A DNA stretch of 64,000 bases from Photorhabdus khanii NC19. GTDB taxonomy: Bacteria; Pseudomonadota; Gammaproteobacteria; Enterobacterales; Enterobacteriaceae. The translations under genes and the position numbers were made by a program. Positions 7,703 through 18,201 of the stretch are shown in pieces. The stretch spans positions 496,247-560,246 of the forward strand of contig NZ_AYSJ01000002.1 in NCBI RefSeq assembly GCF_000517265.1. The letters run 5' to 3'. Every line of letters starts with the position of its first letter. Position 1 is the first letter of the stretch. The notes under the pieces are model-generated. The model worked only from the letters and a program-made list of their open reading frames with translations, did no database searches and was not told the DNA's origin.

Positions 7703-9367
7703 ATGAAAAGCAGTATTTTAGTGTTTGCGGTTTTTTATAGCGTGATTTCAGGCAGTCAAGCCGCAGACCTCTCAGAACAACAACTCATTCATCAACAGGT
7801 ACGCCAGCAAGCCCTGGAAGCCCAGTTAACGCCACCCCCTGCGGAGGTTCACCTGTCTGTCCCCGAACAGGCGGTGTCATCCGCATTTCCGGTGGAAACG
7901 CCCTGTTTTCCGATCACCCGCGTCGTGTTGGCAGGCACTGAAAATTTCCCGCACTGGTTGCCGTTCAGACGTGTCGCTCAACAGGGCGAAAACCATTGCC
8001 TCGGTGCTCAGGGCATTAACCGGCTGATGACCCAATTGCAAGATCAGCTGATTAATCACGGCTATGTCACCAGCCGGGTTCTGGTTCCTCGCCAGGATTT
8101 GCATACTAAAACGCTAAAACTGGTGATGATCCCAGGCAACATCCGACATATCCGCTATACCCCGGACAGCGGCCATTACATTCAACGCATCACGCCCTTT
8201 CCCGCGCGTGAAGGAAAATTACTGGATTTACGGGATATTGAGCAGGGATTGGAAAACTTGCAACGTTTCCCGACCGTTCAGGCGGATATGAATATTGTCC
8301 CGGCAGCGCAACCGGGGGAGAGTGATATTGTGCTGGACTGGCGTCAGTCCCGGCACTGGCGAGTCGCCACGTATCTGGATGATACCGGCTCCAAAAGCAC
8401 CGGGCGTTATCAGGGCGGATTAACCTTTTTTCTGGATAACCCCCTGGCGTTAAGCGACCTGTTCTATCTCTCCGGTGGGCGCGATATTCATTCATCTGCC
8501 GGGAAAGGCAGCCAAAATGACACGCTCTATTACTCCCTGCCCTTCGGCTACTGGATGGCAAGCGTGACGGCCAGTCATTACGATTATACCCAGACGATAG
8601 CCGGGCTGAATCAGGCGATTCAATACCGGGGCAAAAGCCAAAACCTGGCGGTCCAGCTTAGTCGGGTGCTACATCGTAACGCTGACCAGAAAACCTTGCT
8701 TAACGGTGAAATTTATCGTCGGACTTCGCGCAATTTTATTGATAAGACCGAAGTTGATGTTCAGCGCCGGGAAACCGCGGGCTGGAAGCTGGGGTTGTCC
8801 CATCATCACACTATCGGCAACGCCACTCTCGATACCAAAGTCACTTACCAACAGGGCATGCGCTGGTTTGGCGCGCAACCGGCGCCGGAAGAGTACCGCA
8901 ATGAGGGGACTGCTTTACCCAAAATCACCCAATTCTCGGCGACGCTGGCCGGGCCGTTAACGCTGTTTGCTCAGCCCTTCTCTTATCAAACCCAGTATCT
9001 GCGGCAGATAAGCGCCAGCCCATTGACGCCCCAGGATCGATTCTCGATTGGCGGCCGCTGGACGGTACGCGGCTTTGATGGCGAATTGACCTTATCCGCT
9101 GACCGGGGTTGGTACAGCCGGAACGAACTGGACTGGCAAACCCCGCTGAAAGGGCAGTCGCTGTATCTGGGGATGGATTACGGAGAAGTGGGCGGTCCGG
9201 GTAGCGACGCGCTGCTCGGAAAACACCTGGCGGGGAGTGCCCTGGGCTGGCGAGGTAGCCTGAAAGGGGTGAGCTACGACTTGTTTGTCGGTGTTCCGCT
9301 ATCCAAACCCGCCGGTTTCCAAACTTCCCCTGTCACGGCCGGATTCAACCTGTATTGGCAGTATTAA
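7703..9367 (+). CDS. Two-partner secretion outer-membrane transporter (CdiB/ShlB/FhaC family)
   Basis: About 554 aa from ATG 7703, which begins a good signal peptide (MKSSILVFAVFYSVISGSQA, cleavage before AD) behind an AGAAAG. An in-frame ATG at 7664 would add 13 residues. After a linker rich in Gln and Pro comes POTRA 1 (CFPITRVVLAG), a second POTRA, and then a beta-barrel. The barrel contains the VRGF motif (RWTVRGFDGE) that identifies the channel-lining loop of TpsB proteins, and ends in an aromatic strand (NLYWQY). It exports the giant partner encoded 48 bases downstream across the outer membrane. Gene order B then A is usual for CDI loci. Confidence 0.9.
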   Translation: MKSSILVFAVFYSVISGSQAADLSEQQLIHQQVRQQALEAQLTPPPAEVHLSVPEQAVSSAFPVETPCFPITRVVLAGTENFPHWLPFRRVAQQGENHCLGAQGINRLMTQLQDQLINHGYVTSRVLVPRQDLHTKTLKLVMIPGNIRHIRYTPDSGHYIQRITPFPAREGKLLDLRDIEQGLENLQRFPTVQADMNIVPAAQPGESDIVLDWRQSRHWRVATYLDDTGSKSTGRYQGGLTFFLDNPLALSDLFYLSGGRDIHSSAGKGSQNDTLYYSLPFGYWMASVTASHYDYTQTIAGLNQAIQYRGKSQNLAVQLSRVLHRNADQKTLLNGEIYRRTSRNFIDKTEVDVQRRETAGWKLGLSHHHTIGNATLDTKVTYQQGMRWFGAQPAPEEYRNEGTALPKITQFSATLAGPLTLFAQPFSYQTQYLRQISASPLTPQDRFSIGGRWTVRGFDGELTLSADRGWYSRNELDWQTPLKGQSLYLGMDYGEVGGPGSDALLGKHLAGSALGWRGSLKGVSYDLFVGVPLSKPAGFQTSPVTAGFNLYWQY

Positions 9368-9415
9368 TTCAAATAGCAAAACTGCCAGTGGGTAGTGTTG
9401 TGTGGAGCAAAAATC

Positions 9416-12400
9416 ATGAACAAGCAGTTATATCGTATTATCTTTAATCAGGCCCGTCAGATGTGGATGGTGGTGGCCGAGATAGCGCGGGCCGGACAGG
9501 GACGAACCGGACGTCGTACTCGTCGCCCATCTTCACCGCAACGTCGTTGTCGGCTTACTGCGCTACGGTTTGGGGTGTTATTCGCCCTTGGCGGGATTTC
9601 ACTCACGGCACAGGCAGCGATTGTGGCTGATGAACAGGCGCCGGGACGTCAGCAGCCGACCATCATTCGCAGCGCCAATGGTACGCCGCAGGTCAATATC
9701 CAGACCCCCGGTGCTGACGGCGTTTCCCACAATACCTACCGCCAGTTTGACGTGGATAAACAGGGAGTTATTCTCAATAACAGTCATCAGTCTACGCAGA
9801 CGCAACTGGGGGGGATGGTAGCGGGCAATCCGTGGTTAGCCAAAGGGGATGCCAGCGTTATCCTCAATGAAGTCAACAGCCATGACCGCAGCCGCCTCAA
9901 CGGCTGGATTGAAGTGGCCGGGCATAAAGCCGAGGTGATTATTGCCAACCCGGCCGGTATCACCTGTAACGGTTGCGGTTTTATTAACGCGCATCGCACC
10001 ACGCTCACCACCGGACAAGCCCTGATGGAACGGGGCCGGTTGAAAGGGTTTGATGTCAATCAGGGGGAAGTGCGGATTGACGGGCACGGCATGGACAGCA
10101 CCCGGCAAAGTTACACCGATATTATCGCCCGTTCGGTGGCGATTAACGCCAAATTACACGCCCAGACGCTCAAAGTGACCACCGGACGCAATCGGGTGGA
10201 TGCGGCACACCAGAAGATTGAGAAAAAATCCGCTGATGCGACTGACCAGCCGGTGTTTATGCTGGATGTGGCCGCCCTGGGCGGCATGTACGCCCATAAA
10301 ATCATGCTGGAAGGTACCGAAGCCGGGGTGGGCGTCCATAATGCCGGTAATATCGGCGCGGCCGCCGGGGAAGTGCATATCACCGCCGATGGCTGGATAG
10401 AAAACCGCGGCACCATCAGTAGCCGTGACGCGCTGCAATTAACGTCGTCTGCCGATGTGACTAACGCGGGCAAATTGCTGTCACAATCAACGGTGAATTT
10501 ACAAGCCAAAGGGGTGTTAAAGAATCAGGGCCGGGTGGAAGCCCGCGGCGATACCACCGTCACCGCAGATACGATATACAGCAGCCATGACAGCGTCTGG
10601 GCCGCCGGACTGGACGATAAAGGCAACACCACCCGCCCCGGCTCATTGGCCCTGACGGCGCAACACGTTCAGGCCAGGGGGAAAAATCTGGCGACCGACA
10701 CGCTGGCTATCCACAGTCAACACATTGACCTGAGTGGCAGCCAGAGCGCCGCCAGTCAGATTCAACTGACTGCTGGTCAATCGGGGATAAGTACCGCTCG
10801 CGCCACCGTCAACGCCGACCGTTTTAGCGCGCAAACCCCCGGCCAGTTTAACAACGACAGCGGCCAGTTAGTGGCGCGGGAAATTCACCTTACGACGCCG
10901 GATATTTCCAACCAGCAGGGGAAAATTAACCAGACCGGTACCGGTGAATGGCGGTTGAATACTCACACGCTGAATAACGGTGGCGGTACCTTGTTCAGCC
11001 AGGGCAACCAGCTCACAATTACCACGGACACACTTAACAACCATCAGGGCAACATTGCTAGTCAGGGCGAGGACCTGCATCTCACCGCGCATCAAGTGAA
11101 TAATACTCAGGGCACGGTGCAACTGGCGGGCAACGGCAAACTATCACTCAACAGCCAACGCTGGCTGGGTGATAAGGGCAAACTGCTCACCAATGGCGCC
11201 TTGACGATAAAGGCCGATGAACTGCAACTGAACCACGCCGAGACTCAGGCCGGGCAGATTACCGTCAACGCGGACACCCTGAGTCATCAAGGGGGTGTGA
11301 TGCAACAACAGGGTAAAGATACCCTGTCCCTCACCACCCGGATGCTGGATAACCAGCACGGCACCATTGCCGGTAACGGTAACCTGAACATTAAGGCGAC
11401 GACCGTCAATAATGGTCACGGCAATATCATTGCGGCCGAAAATGGCGCATTGACGTTGACAACCCAAGAGACCTTAAATAACCGGGCGGGCAATTTAGTC
11501 GGCAACGGGGGGCTGGACATTCACAGCCGACAACTCAATAACCGCAATGGCACCTTACAATCCGCCAATACCCTCCGTATCGACACCCGTGGGCAGTTAC
11601 TGGATAACCAAAACGGCGTAATCATTGGTGAGGGTGAAACCACCGTGACCAGCGGCCGGTTGGATAACTGTCAGGGGCATCTGCAAGGCGGACAACTGGT
11701 TATCGACACCCGGCAGGCACAGACCGATAACCGGGACGGCAAATTGTTATCCACGAACACGTTAACCCTGAACACTCACCAACTCGACAATCGTCGCGGA
11801 CAGGTACAGGCCGTGGGCGACACCGTGTTGAATGTGAAGACCCAAACCGATAACACCGGCGGCCTTATCCGTGGTGGTCAGCAATTGACTTTGAACACCG
11901 CTCACCTGATTAACCGCGACACGGCGCAGGCGGATAACGGGGTGGAAGCGCAAAACCTGACGGTGAACGCCCAACAGGTGGACAACCGCCAGGGTGCTTT
12001 ACGGGCGGCTAACCACCTGCAAGCGAACATTAGCCAGAGCTTGGATAATACCCGGGGGTTGGTCTCTGCGGGCAAACAGCTCACGGTCAAAAGCGAGGCT
12101 CAGCAACCGCATCTGAGGATTAACAACCAACAGGGCACCTTAATTGCCGGGAAGCAGGTGGATATTAACGCCGAGGCCCTCAGCGGTGACGGCCAACTGT
12201 TATCGCAGGGCGATATGGCGGTTACCTTAACCGAGGATTTTCACCATACCGGCAACACCGCGGCTAATGGCAATCTGACCCTGAAAACCACCGGCAATCT
12301 CCTCAATGACCGCCAGATAAAAGCCGGTCAGGCGCTGCATCTTGACGCGCAAAATCTTACCAACAGCGCCGCCGGTGAAATCAGCGCCGGGCAAACGCAA

Positions 12401-15400
12401 ATCCAGGTCCACGATACGCTGAACAATACCGGATTGATTGACGGCGGCCTGACCCATCTCACGGCTAACACCCTGAACAATATCGGCACCGGGCGCATTT
12501 ACGGCGACCAACTCGCCCTCCAGACGGGCACGCTGAATAACACCGCACAGGACGGCAAAGCCGCCGTGATTGCCGCCCGTGACCGGCTGGATATCGGCGC
12601 CGGGATACTCAACAACCAGCATCATGCCCAGATTTACAGCGTGGGCGATATGCACATCGGCGGCCGGTTGGACAACAGCCTGACGGCGACGGGTCAGGCC
12701 CGTGAGCTCAATAACCACGCGGCAACGATTGAGGCCGGGAACAACCTGAAAATTCAGGCCGACCAGATTAATAACACCAACGCCGGTCTGGTGACGCAGG
12801 TCGTCGAGACGGAAAAATCTCAGCATCATGACGCGGTACTGAGCGGCCGGACCACCCGCTATGACTGGTCGCAGGTGGACACTTCCCACCACAACAAATA
12901 CGGCGTGCACGATGCCATCATGCCGGATGGCAGCCGCAGTAATGACTTTTACGAATATCAGTACACCCGCACCGTGAATGAAACGCAGGTCAAACAGAAT
13001 GACCCCGGTAAAATTCTGGCGGGCGGCAATATCACGCTCAACAGTGTGCAGGTCACCAATCACGACAGCCAGATTGTCGCCGGCGGCGCGTTAGGCGGGG
13101 AAATCGGCGAGCTGCATAATATCGCCACTCAGGGCGAACGTATCACCACCGATAAAGGTCGCCAGACCCACTGGTATGCTAAAAAGACCAAACGCTGGCA
13201 CCGGTTCGGCACTAAAACCTCGCAGGGGAAAAGCCGCAGTAGTTATAACCTCGCTCCGGTGACAGAAACCATTGACCTGAAAACGCTGGCCTGGCAGGAC
13301 CATACCCGTCCACAGGGCACCGATATCACACTTACAGACCGACAGACCGGTCAGATACACGCGGTCCCCACGGTGGTCAAACCGGTGACCGGGATAGACG
13401 ACCAGCCTCTGGCGGAAACGGTTAAAGGGCAGACTATCGATCCGGTGATACGCGTGGTCACCCCGGATACCCGCTTGCCGGATAACAGCCTGTATACTGT
13501 GCAACCGGGCAGTGACAGCCACTATCTGGTGGAGACCGACCCGAAATTTACCCAATACAAACAGTGGCTGGGTTCGGACTACATGCGGCAACAGTTAACG
13601 CATGACCCGGCGTTGGTCCACAAACGGTTAGGAGATGGGTTTTACGAACAGCGGCTGGTGCGCGACCAAATCACTCAACTGACCGGCCAGCGTTATCTGC
13701 CCGGTTACCATAACGATGAAGCACAGTTTAAGGCGTTGATGGATGCCGGTATCGCCTTTGGTCAGCAGCAACAGTTAACGCCGGGGGTAGCCCTCAGCCC
13801 GGCGCAGATGGCGCTGCTGACCTCGGACATTATCTGGCTCACCAACCAAACCGTGACCCTGCCGGATGGCACCACCGAGGTGGTTACCGTGCCGCAGGTT
13901 TATGCGCGTGTCCGTCAGGGCGACCTGAGCAGTGATGGCGCCCTGCTGGCCGGCAATACCGTGGCGCTTAACAGTCAGGGCGATATCACCAACAGCGGCA
14001 TGATTAGCGGGCGGGATGTGACCCAACTGACCGCCAACAATCTCACCAACAGCGGCTTTATTCGTGGCGGCAAAGTGGATTTGACGGCCCAACAGACGCT
14101 CACCAACCGGGGCGGGCAGATTCAGGGTGATGACCGGGTGGCCCTGCAAGGCCGGGATATCACCAGTGCCTCGACGGGGCGCGGGGATGAGGAAAACCGC
14201 TGGTTAGACCGTCCAGCGGGCATCTATGTGCAGAACGATAAGGGCACCCTGTCGCTTAACGCGATAAACAACGTCCAGCTCACGGCCAGTGAAGTGAAGA
14301 ACGCCGGAAAAGCGAGTCACACCGAGATAACCGCCGGCCATGACCTGATGCTGGATACCTTGCAAACTCGTCACACAGAAAGCGGCGACTGGGGCAACGG
14401 CAACACCCGTCATCTGACCCAACAACGGGATATCGGCAGTCAGATAACCGGCGCGGGTGATGTGACCCTGCAAGCCGGGCATGACCTCAAGGCCACCGCC
14501 GCGCAGGTCAATGCCGGTCAACACCTGACGGCGCAGGCCGGGCATAACCTGACTCTGGACACCGGCACGGCGTCATCCGACCTGGTGGAGCACAGCAAAC
14601 AAACCAGTAAAGGCTGGCTGTCGAAGTCGTCAGTGGAAACTCACGATGAAGTGCATGACCGGCAGGCGCTCAGTACCACATTCAGTGGCGATAAAGTGAA
14701 TCTACAGGCCGGCAAAGACCTGCATATCAGCGGCAGCAATGTGGCGGGCACGCAGGAGGTCAGCCTGAACGCGGGTCATCAGCTCACCGTTACCACCGCC
14801 GCAGAGGCGCACAATGAAACCCATTTGCGGCAGGAGAAAAAATCGGGCCTGATGGGTACGGGCGGGATTGGCTTCACATTAGGCAAGGCCAGCCAGAAAG
14901 CCACCACGGACAGTGACAGCCAGCTTAACAAAGGCAGCACGGTTGGCAGCAGCCAGGGCAATGTGACCCTCAACGCGGGTGAACAGCTCCGGATTCACGG
15001 CAGTGAGGTGATTGCCGGTAAAGACATGACGCTCACCGGTCAACAGGTCACGGTCACCAGTGCAGAAAACCACCACACCACACTGACAAAAACCGAGCAG
15101 AAACAAAGCGGGTTGACGGTAGCGCTGAGTGGCGCCGCCGGAGGTGCCCTCAACACCGCCGTGCAAACGGCCCATGAAGCGCAACAGACCGCAGACCCGC
15201 GCCTTAAAGCGTTACAGAATACTAAAGCCGCTCTGAGCGGGGTACAGGCGACTCAGGCGGCCCGACTGGCGGCGGCTCAGGGCAGTGACAACAGCAGCAA
15301 TAACAATCTGGCCGGGGTTAGCCTGTCCTACGGTCACCAGTCTTCCCGTTCAGAACAACAGCATCAGCAGACCACCCAACAGGGCAGCCATCTCACCGCG

Positions 15401-17593
15401 GGGGATAACCTCACCATAACGGCTAACGGTAACGGCAGCCACAACTCTGACCGAAACGGCGATATCCGTATTCAGGGCAGCCAGTTACAGGCGGGTAAAG
15501 ACCTGCAACTCAATGCCAGTCGGGATATTCAGCTCGCATCCAGTCAGAATACTGAACAGACTACCGGCAAAAACAGCAGCCACGGCAGCTCGCTGGGCGT
15601 GGGCCTGACGGCGGGACCGGGGGGCACCGGCCTGAATGTCTCGGCCAGCATTAATCAAGGCAAAGGTCGTGAAAGTGGCAACAGTGTCAGTCACAATAAC
15701 ACCACGTTACAGGCGGGACAGACCGTCGGGCTGAACAGTGGCCGGGATACCACCCTGAAAGGGGCACAGGTGAAGGGTGAGCAAATTACCGCCGAGGTAA
15801 ACCGCCATCTGTCATTGAGCAGTGAACAAGACAGCCAGCGCTATGACAGCCAGCAACACAACACCGGTGCGGGCGTCAATACCACCGTGGGCCCCCTCAC
15901 CAACGGCACCCTGAATCTCAATGCCAGCCGCAATAAACTGCACAGCAACTATGATTCGGTGCAGGAGCAGACCGGGCTGTTTGCCGGTCAAGGCGGTTAT
16001 CAGGTTAATGTGGGTGACCACACGCAACTGGACGGTGCGGTGATAGCCAGCACCGCGGCTAAAGAGAAAAACACCCTGAACACTGGGACGCTCGGCTTTA
16101 AGGACATTAAAAATAAAGCGGATTTTACTGTCGAGCAACAAAGTGCGGGCGTGAGTCTCGGCCAACCGGCAGCCGGTCAGGTCCTGAATAATCTGGCGGT
16201 TAATGCGCTGACGGGCACCCATAATCAGGGCCATGATAGCAGTACCACGCACGCCGCCGTCAGTGACGGCACCCTGATTATTCGGGATAAGGCGCACCAG
16301 ACGCAGGATACCGCGAACTTAAGCCGCGATACCGATAATGCCGCCAATGTTCTGAGTCCGATATTTGATAAGGAGAAGGAACAGCAACGCCTGAAACAGG
16401 CGCAACTGATGGGCGAACTCAGCGCCCAGATGGCCGAGATAGCCGGGACGGAAGGGAAAATTATCGCCACGAAAGCGGCGAAAGCGAAACTGGACCGTAT
16501 CAGTGAACAGGACAAAATCGCGGCCAGAGAAAAACTGGTCAACAGGGGCAATCAACACCCGACCCCGGCGGATATCAACCAACAAATTTATGACACGGCT
16601 TACACGCAGGCGCTGAATGAATCGGGCTTGGGTACCGGCGGCAAATATCAGAAAGCCTTACAGGCGGCCACGGCAGCGATTCAGGGCTTGGCGGGGAACC
16701 ATCTCGGTCAGGCGCTGGCAGGCGGCGCGTCACCGTATCTGGCCGGGGTGATAAAAGAACTGACCACCGACCCGCAAACCCATCAAGTGGATATTGCGAC
16801 TAATACGCTGGCCCACGCGATTTTGGGCGCCGTGGCAGCGGAAGTGAGTGGTAATAATGCCCTGTCAGGAGCAGCCGGTGCCGCGTCGGGTGAACTGGCG
16901 GCTCAGGTACTGATTAAGCAGCTTTATGGCGATGGGGCTAAAATCAGTGAGTTAAGTGAAGAGCAGAAACAGACCATCAGCACTCTCTCTACCCTGGCGG
17001 CCGGGCTGGCCGGTGGGATTGCGGGAGACTCCACGGCGGGTGCCCTTACTGGTGCGCAGGCTGGGAAGAATGCGACTGACAATAATGCTCTAGCTGTACC
17101 CATGCCACCGCCACCGATAGCGGGTTCAAACACGGGTGAGGCCGTGAACGAAGCAAATCAGACGATAGCTTCAGCTTTGGACAAGAAGCTCAAGGAGATA
17201 GGAGAAACACTAGATAAAGCTACAGAGTGTTCATTTGGACGGGTATGTTCTTCTAGCTCCACAGATGATGAAAGTAATCCGAATATTGGTAAAAGTCTAA
17301 CGAATGAAGAGAAGAGGGAATATGGTGGTACAGGTACAGGGAATCAGCAGCCACCTGAAGATAATCAGAATAAGAATGAGCAGAGTGAAAATAAGCCATC
17401 AAATATCAAAATGGCTGATGACAAGTATTTAAAAAATAATGGAATTGATGCTCATGAGCTTAAATCTGATGTTGTTGGTAAGAAAAATATATCGAAATAT
17501 GATATTTATGTGAATAAAGAAACTGGTGAACTATGGGTCTTCAGAAAAGGGGGTACTGGAGAAGGTATCCCAACAGGTGAATTTATTAAATAA
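9416..17593 (+). CDS. CdiA-like contact-dependent toxin / filamentous hemagglutinin (TpsA)
   Basis: A 2725-aa exoprotein. It begins with the extended signal peptide region typical of large TpsA proteins (MNKQLYRIIFNQ, then an Arg-rich stretch and a hydrophobic core ending at AQA near residue 66). The TPS secretion domain follows, with NPAGITCNGCGF near residue 178. A long array of hemagglutinin-type beta-helix repeats (recurring LNN/GNL/LTAQ) runs to about residue 2400. The pre-toxin domain (EEQKQTISTLSTLAAGLAGG) ends in KNATDNNALA instead of the usual VENN. The last 170 aa are the variable toxin: a shared entry segment (CSFGRVCSS), then a domain ending YDIYVNKETGELWVFRKGG that resembles, from memory, polymorphic toxin type 33. 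The start has GGAG eight bases upstream. The next gene is the likely immunity gene. Confidence 0.9.
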   Translation: MNKQLYRIIFNQARQMWMVVAEIARAGQGRTGRRTRRPSSPQRRCRLTALRFGVLFALGGISLTAQAAIVADEQAPGRQQPTIIRSANGTPQVNIQTPGADGVSHNTYRQFDVDKQGVILNNSHQSTQTQLGGMVAGNPWLAKGDASVILNEVNSHDRSRLNGWIEVAGHKAEVIIANPAGITCNGCGFINAHRTTLTTGQALMERGRLKGFDVNQGEVRIDGHGMDSTRQSYTDIIARSVAINAKLHAQTLKVTTGRNRVDAAHQKIEKKSADATDQPVFMLDVAALGGMYAHKIMLEGTEAGVGVHNAGNIGAAAGEVHITADGWIENRGTISSRDALQLTSSADVTNAGKLLSQSTVNLQAKGVLKNQGRVEARGDTTVTADTIYSSHDSVWAAGLDDKGNTTRPGSLALTAQHVQARGKNLATDTLAIHSQHIDLSGSQSAASQIQLTAGQSGISTARATVNADRFSAQTPGQFNNDSGQLVAREIHLTTPDISNQQGKINQTGTGEWRLNTHTLNNGGGTLFSQGNQLTITTDTLNNHQGNIASQGEDLHLTAHQVNNTQGTVQLAGNGKLSLNSQRWLGDKGKLLTNGALTIKADELQLNHAETQAGQITVNADTLSHQGGVMQQQGKDTLSLTTRMLDNQHGTIAGNGNLNIKATTVNNGHGNIIAAENGALTLTTQETLNNRAGNLVGNGGLDIHSRQLNNRNGTLQSANTLRIDTRGQLLDNQNGVIIGEGETTVTSGRLDNCQGHLQGGQLVIDTRQAQTDNRDGKLLSTNTLTLNTHQLDNRRGQVQAVGDTVLNVKTQTDNTGGLIRGGQQLTLNTAHLINRDTAQADNGVEAQNLTVNAQQVDNRQGALRAANHLQANISQSLDNTRGLVSAGKQLTVKSEAQQPHLRINNQQGTLIAGKQVDINAEALSGDGQLLSQGDMAVTLTEDFHHTGNTAANGNLTLKTTGNLLNDRQIKAGQALHLDAQNLTNSAAGEISAGQTQIQVHDTLNNTGLIDGGLTHLTANTLNNIGTGRIYGDQLALQTGTLNNTAQDGKAAVIAARDRLDIGAGILNNQHHAQIYSVGDMHIGGRLDNSLTATGQARELNNHAATIEAGNNLKIQADQINNTNAGLVTQVVETEKSQHHDAVLSGRTTRYDWSQVDTSHHNKYGVHDAIMPDGSRSNDFYEYQYTRTVNETQVKQNDPGKILAGGNITLNSVQVTNHDSQIVAGGALGGEIGELHNIATQGERITTDKGRQTHWYAKKTKRWHRFGTKTSQGKSRSSYNLAPVTETIDLKTLAWQDHTRPQGTDITLTDRQTGQIHAVPTVVKPVTGIDDQPLAETVKGQTIDPVIRVVTPDTRLPDNSLYTVQPGSDSHYLVETDPKFTQYKQWLGSDYMRQQLTHDPALVHKRLGDGFYEQRLVRDQITQLTGQRYLPGYHNDEAQFKALMDAGIAFGQQQQLTPGVALSPAQMALLTSDIIWLTNQTVTLPDGTTEVVTVPQVYARVRQGDLSSDGALLAGNTVALNSQGDITNSGMISGRDVTQLTANNLTNSGFIRGGKVDLTAQQTLTNRGGQIQGDDRVALQGRDITSASTGRGDEENRWLDRPAGIYVQNDKGTLSLNAINNVQLTASEVKNAGKASHTEITAGHDLMLDTLQTRHTESGDWGNGNTRHLTQQRDIGSQITGAGDVTLQAGHDLKATAAQVNAGQHLTAQAGHNLTLDTGTASSDLVEHSKQTSKGWLSKSSVETHDEVHDRQALSTTFSGDKVNLQAGKDLHISGSNVAGTQEVSLNAGHQLTVTTAAEAHNETHLRQEKKSGLMGTGGIGFTLGKASQKATTDSDSQLNKGSTVGSSQGNVTLNAGEQLRIHGSEVIAGKDMTLTGQQVTVTSAENHHTTLTKTEQKQSGLTVALSGAAGGALNTAVQTAHEAQQTADPRLKALQNTKAALSGVQATQAARLAAAQGSDNSSNNNLAGVSLSYGHQSSRSEQQHQQTTQQGSHLTAGDNLTITANGNGSHNSDRNGDIRIQGSQLQAGKDLQLNASRDIQLASSQNTEQTTGKNSSHGSSLGVGLTAGPGGTGLNVSASINQGKGRESGNSVSHNNTTLQAGQTVGLNSGRDTTLKGAQVKGEQITAEVNRHLSLSSEQDSQRYDSQQHNTGAGVNTTVGPLTNGTLNLNASRNKLHSNYDSVQEQTGLFAGQGGYQVNVGDHTQLDGAVIASTAAKEKNTLNTGTLGFKDIKNKADFTVEQQSAGVSLGQPAAGQVLNNLAVNALTGTHNQGHDSSTTHAAVSDGTLIIRDKAHQTQDTANLSRDTDNAANVLSPIFDKEKEQQRLKQAQLMGELSAQMAEIAGTEGKIIATKAAKAKLDRISEQDKIAAREKLVNRGNQHPTPADINQQIYDTAYTQALNESGLGTGGKYQKALQAATAAIQGLAGNHLGQALAGGASPYLAGVIKELTTDPQTHQVDIATNTLAHAILGAVAAEVSGNNALSGAAGAASGELAAQVLIKQLYGDGAKISELSEEQKQTISTLSTLAAGLAGGIAGDSTAGALTGAQAGKNATDNNALAVPMPPPPIAGSNTGEAVNEANQTIASALDKKLKEIGETLDKATECSFGRVCSSSSTDDESNPNIGKSLTNEEKREYGGTGTGNQQPPEDNQNKNEQSENKPSNIKMADDKYLKNNGIDAHELKSDVVGKKNISKYDIYVNKETGELWVFRKGGTGEGIPTGEFIK
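17077..17250 (+). repeat. Direct repeat a: toxin-cassette entry segment in cdiA
   Basis: This 174-bp stretch, from the TGACAATAATGC cue through the GGGTATGTTC segment, is repeated with few differences at 18028-18201 at the front of the first orphan module. Recombination between the copies would delete the resident toxin and immunity gene and fuse the orphan toxin to cdiA. Confidence 0.9.
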
Positions 17594-17604
17594 GGTTATA
17601 AAAG

Positions 17605-18009
17605 ATGACTAAATCAACTGTGTGCGTGTATTTTTTGATCTCTGGAGATAGATTAAATCCTGAGGATGTAACTGAAAAATTAGCTATTCAACCAACAAAA
17701 TATTGGGTGAAAGGTGATCCTATACCAGAAAAAAAACGCTTTAGAATAGATAGTTGCTGGCTTTTGAGTACGGGTGATGAAGAGTTTCTTGATGTTGGTG
17801 AACAGTTAGGAAAAATACTCACATTACTACAAGGCAAAAAAAAGGTTTTAGTAAAGTTGGCTGATGAGTATGAGCTTGATTATCAATTTAATATAGTAAT
17901 TAAAATAGAAGAAGGAGTTAAGCCAGCAATAAATTTAGATAAAACGATGATTAAAGAGCTTGATGAATTAAAGGCTGGATTAGATATTGATTTATATATA
18001 TATAGCTAG
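17605..18009 (+). CDS. Probable immunity protein for the CdiA toxin, DUF4279-like
   Basis: A 134-aa soluble acidic protein 11 bases after the toxin gene, in the position of a CdiI. The start (CVYFLISGDRLNPEDVTEKLAIQPTKYW) matches the DUF4279 pattern of an aromatic beta strand followed by a LxPxxVTxxLxIxPT motif, a family often found beside polymorphic toxins. It would neutralise the preceding toxin domain in sibling cells. Base composition is clearly AT-richer than the body of cdiA, as expected for exchanged toxin/immunity cassettes. Role inferred from position; family call from remembered motif. Confidence 0.75.
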   Translation: MTKSTVCVYFLISGDRLNPEDVTEKLAIQPTKYWVKGDPIPEKKRFRIDSCWLLSTGDEEFLDVGEQLGKILTLLQGKKKVLVKLADEYELDYQFNIVIKIEEGVKPAINLDKTMIKELDELKAGLDIDLYIYS

Positions 18010-18027
18010 AATTAAATAAGTTGTTGT

Positions 18028-18201
18028 TGACAATAATGCACTAGCTGTACCCATGCCACCGCCACCGATAGCGGGTTCAAACACAGATGAAGCCGTGAAC
18101 GAAGCCAATCAGACGATAGCTTCAGCTTTGGACAAGAAGCTGAAAGAGATGGGAAAGGCTGTAGATAAGGCGACTCAATGTTCCTTTGGCCGGGTATGTT
18201 C
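18028..18201 (+). repeat. Direct repeat b: entry segment of orphan toxin module 1
   Basis: Second copy of the 174-bp repeat at 17077-17250, same orientation and same length by eye. The reading frame is conserved across both copies, so a crossover would give an in-frame chimeric toxin. Confidence 0.9.

Noticed and set aside
12227..13063. 278-codon open frame on the minus strand inside cdiA
   Set aside because: The plus strand encodes a continuous hemagglutinin-repeat protein with consistent codon use; long antisense frames are common in such GC-richer repetitive genes.
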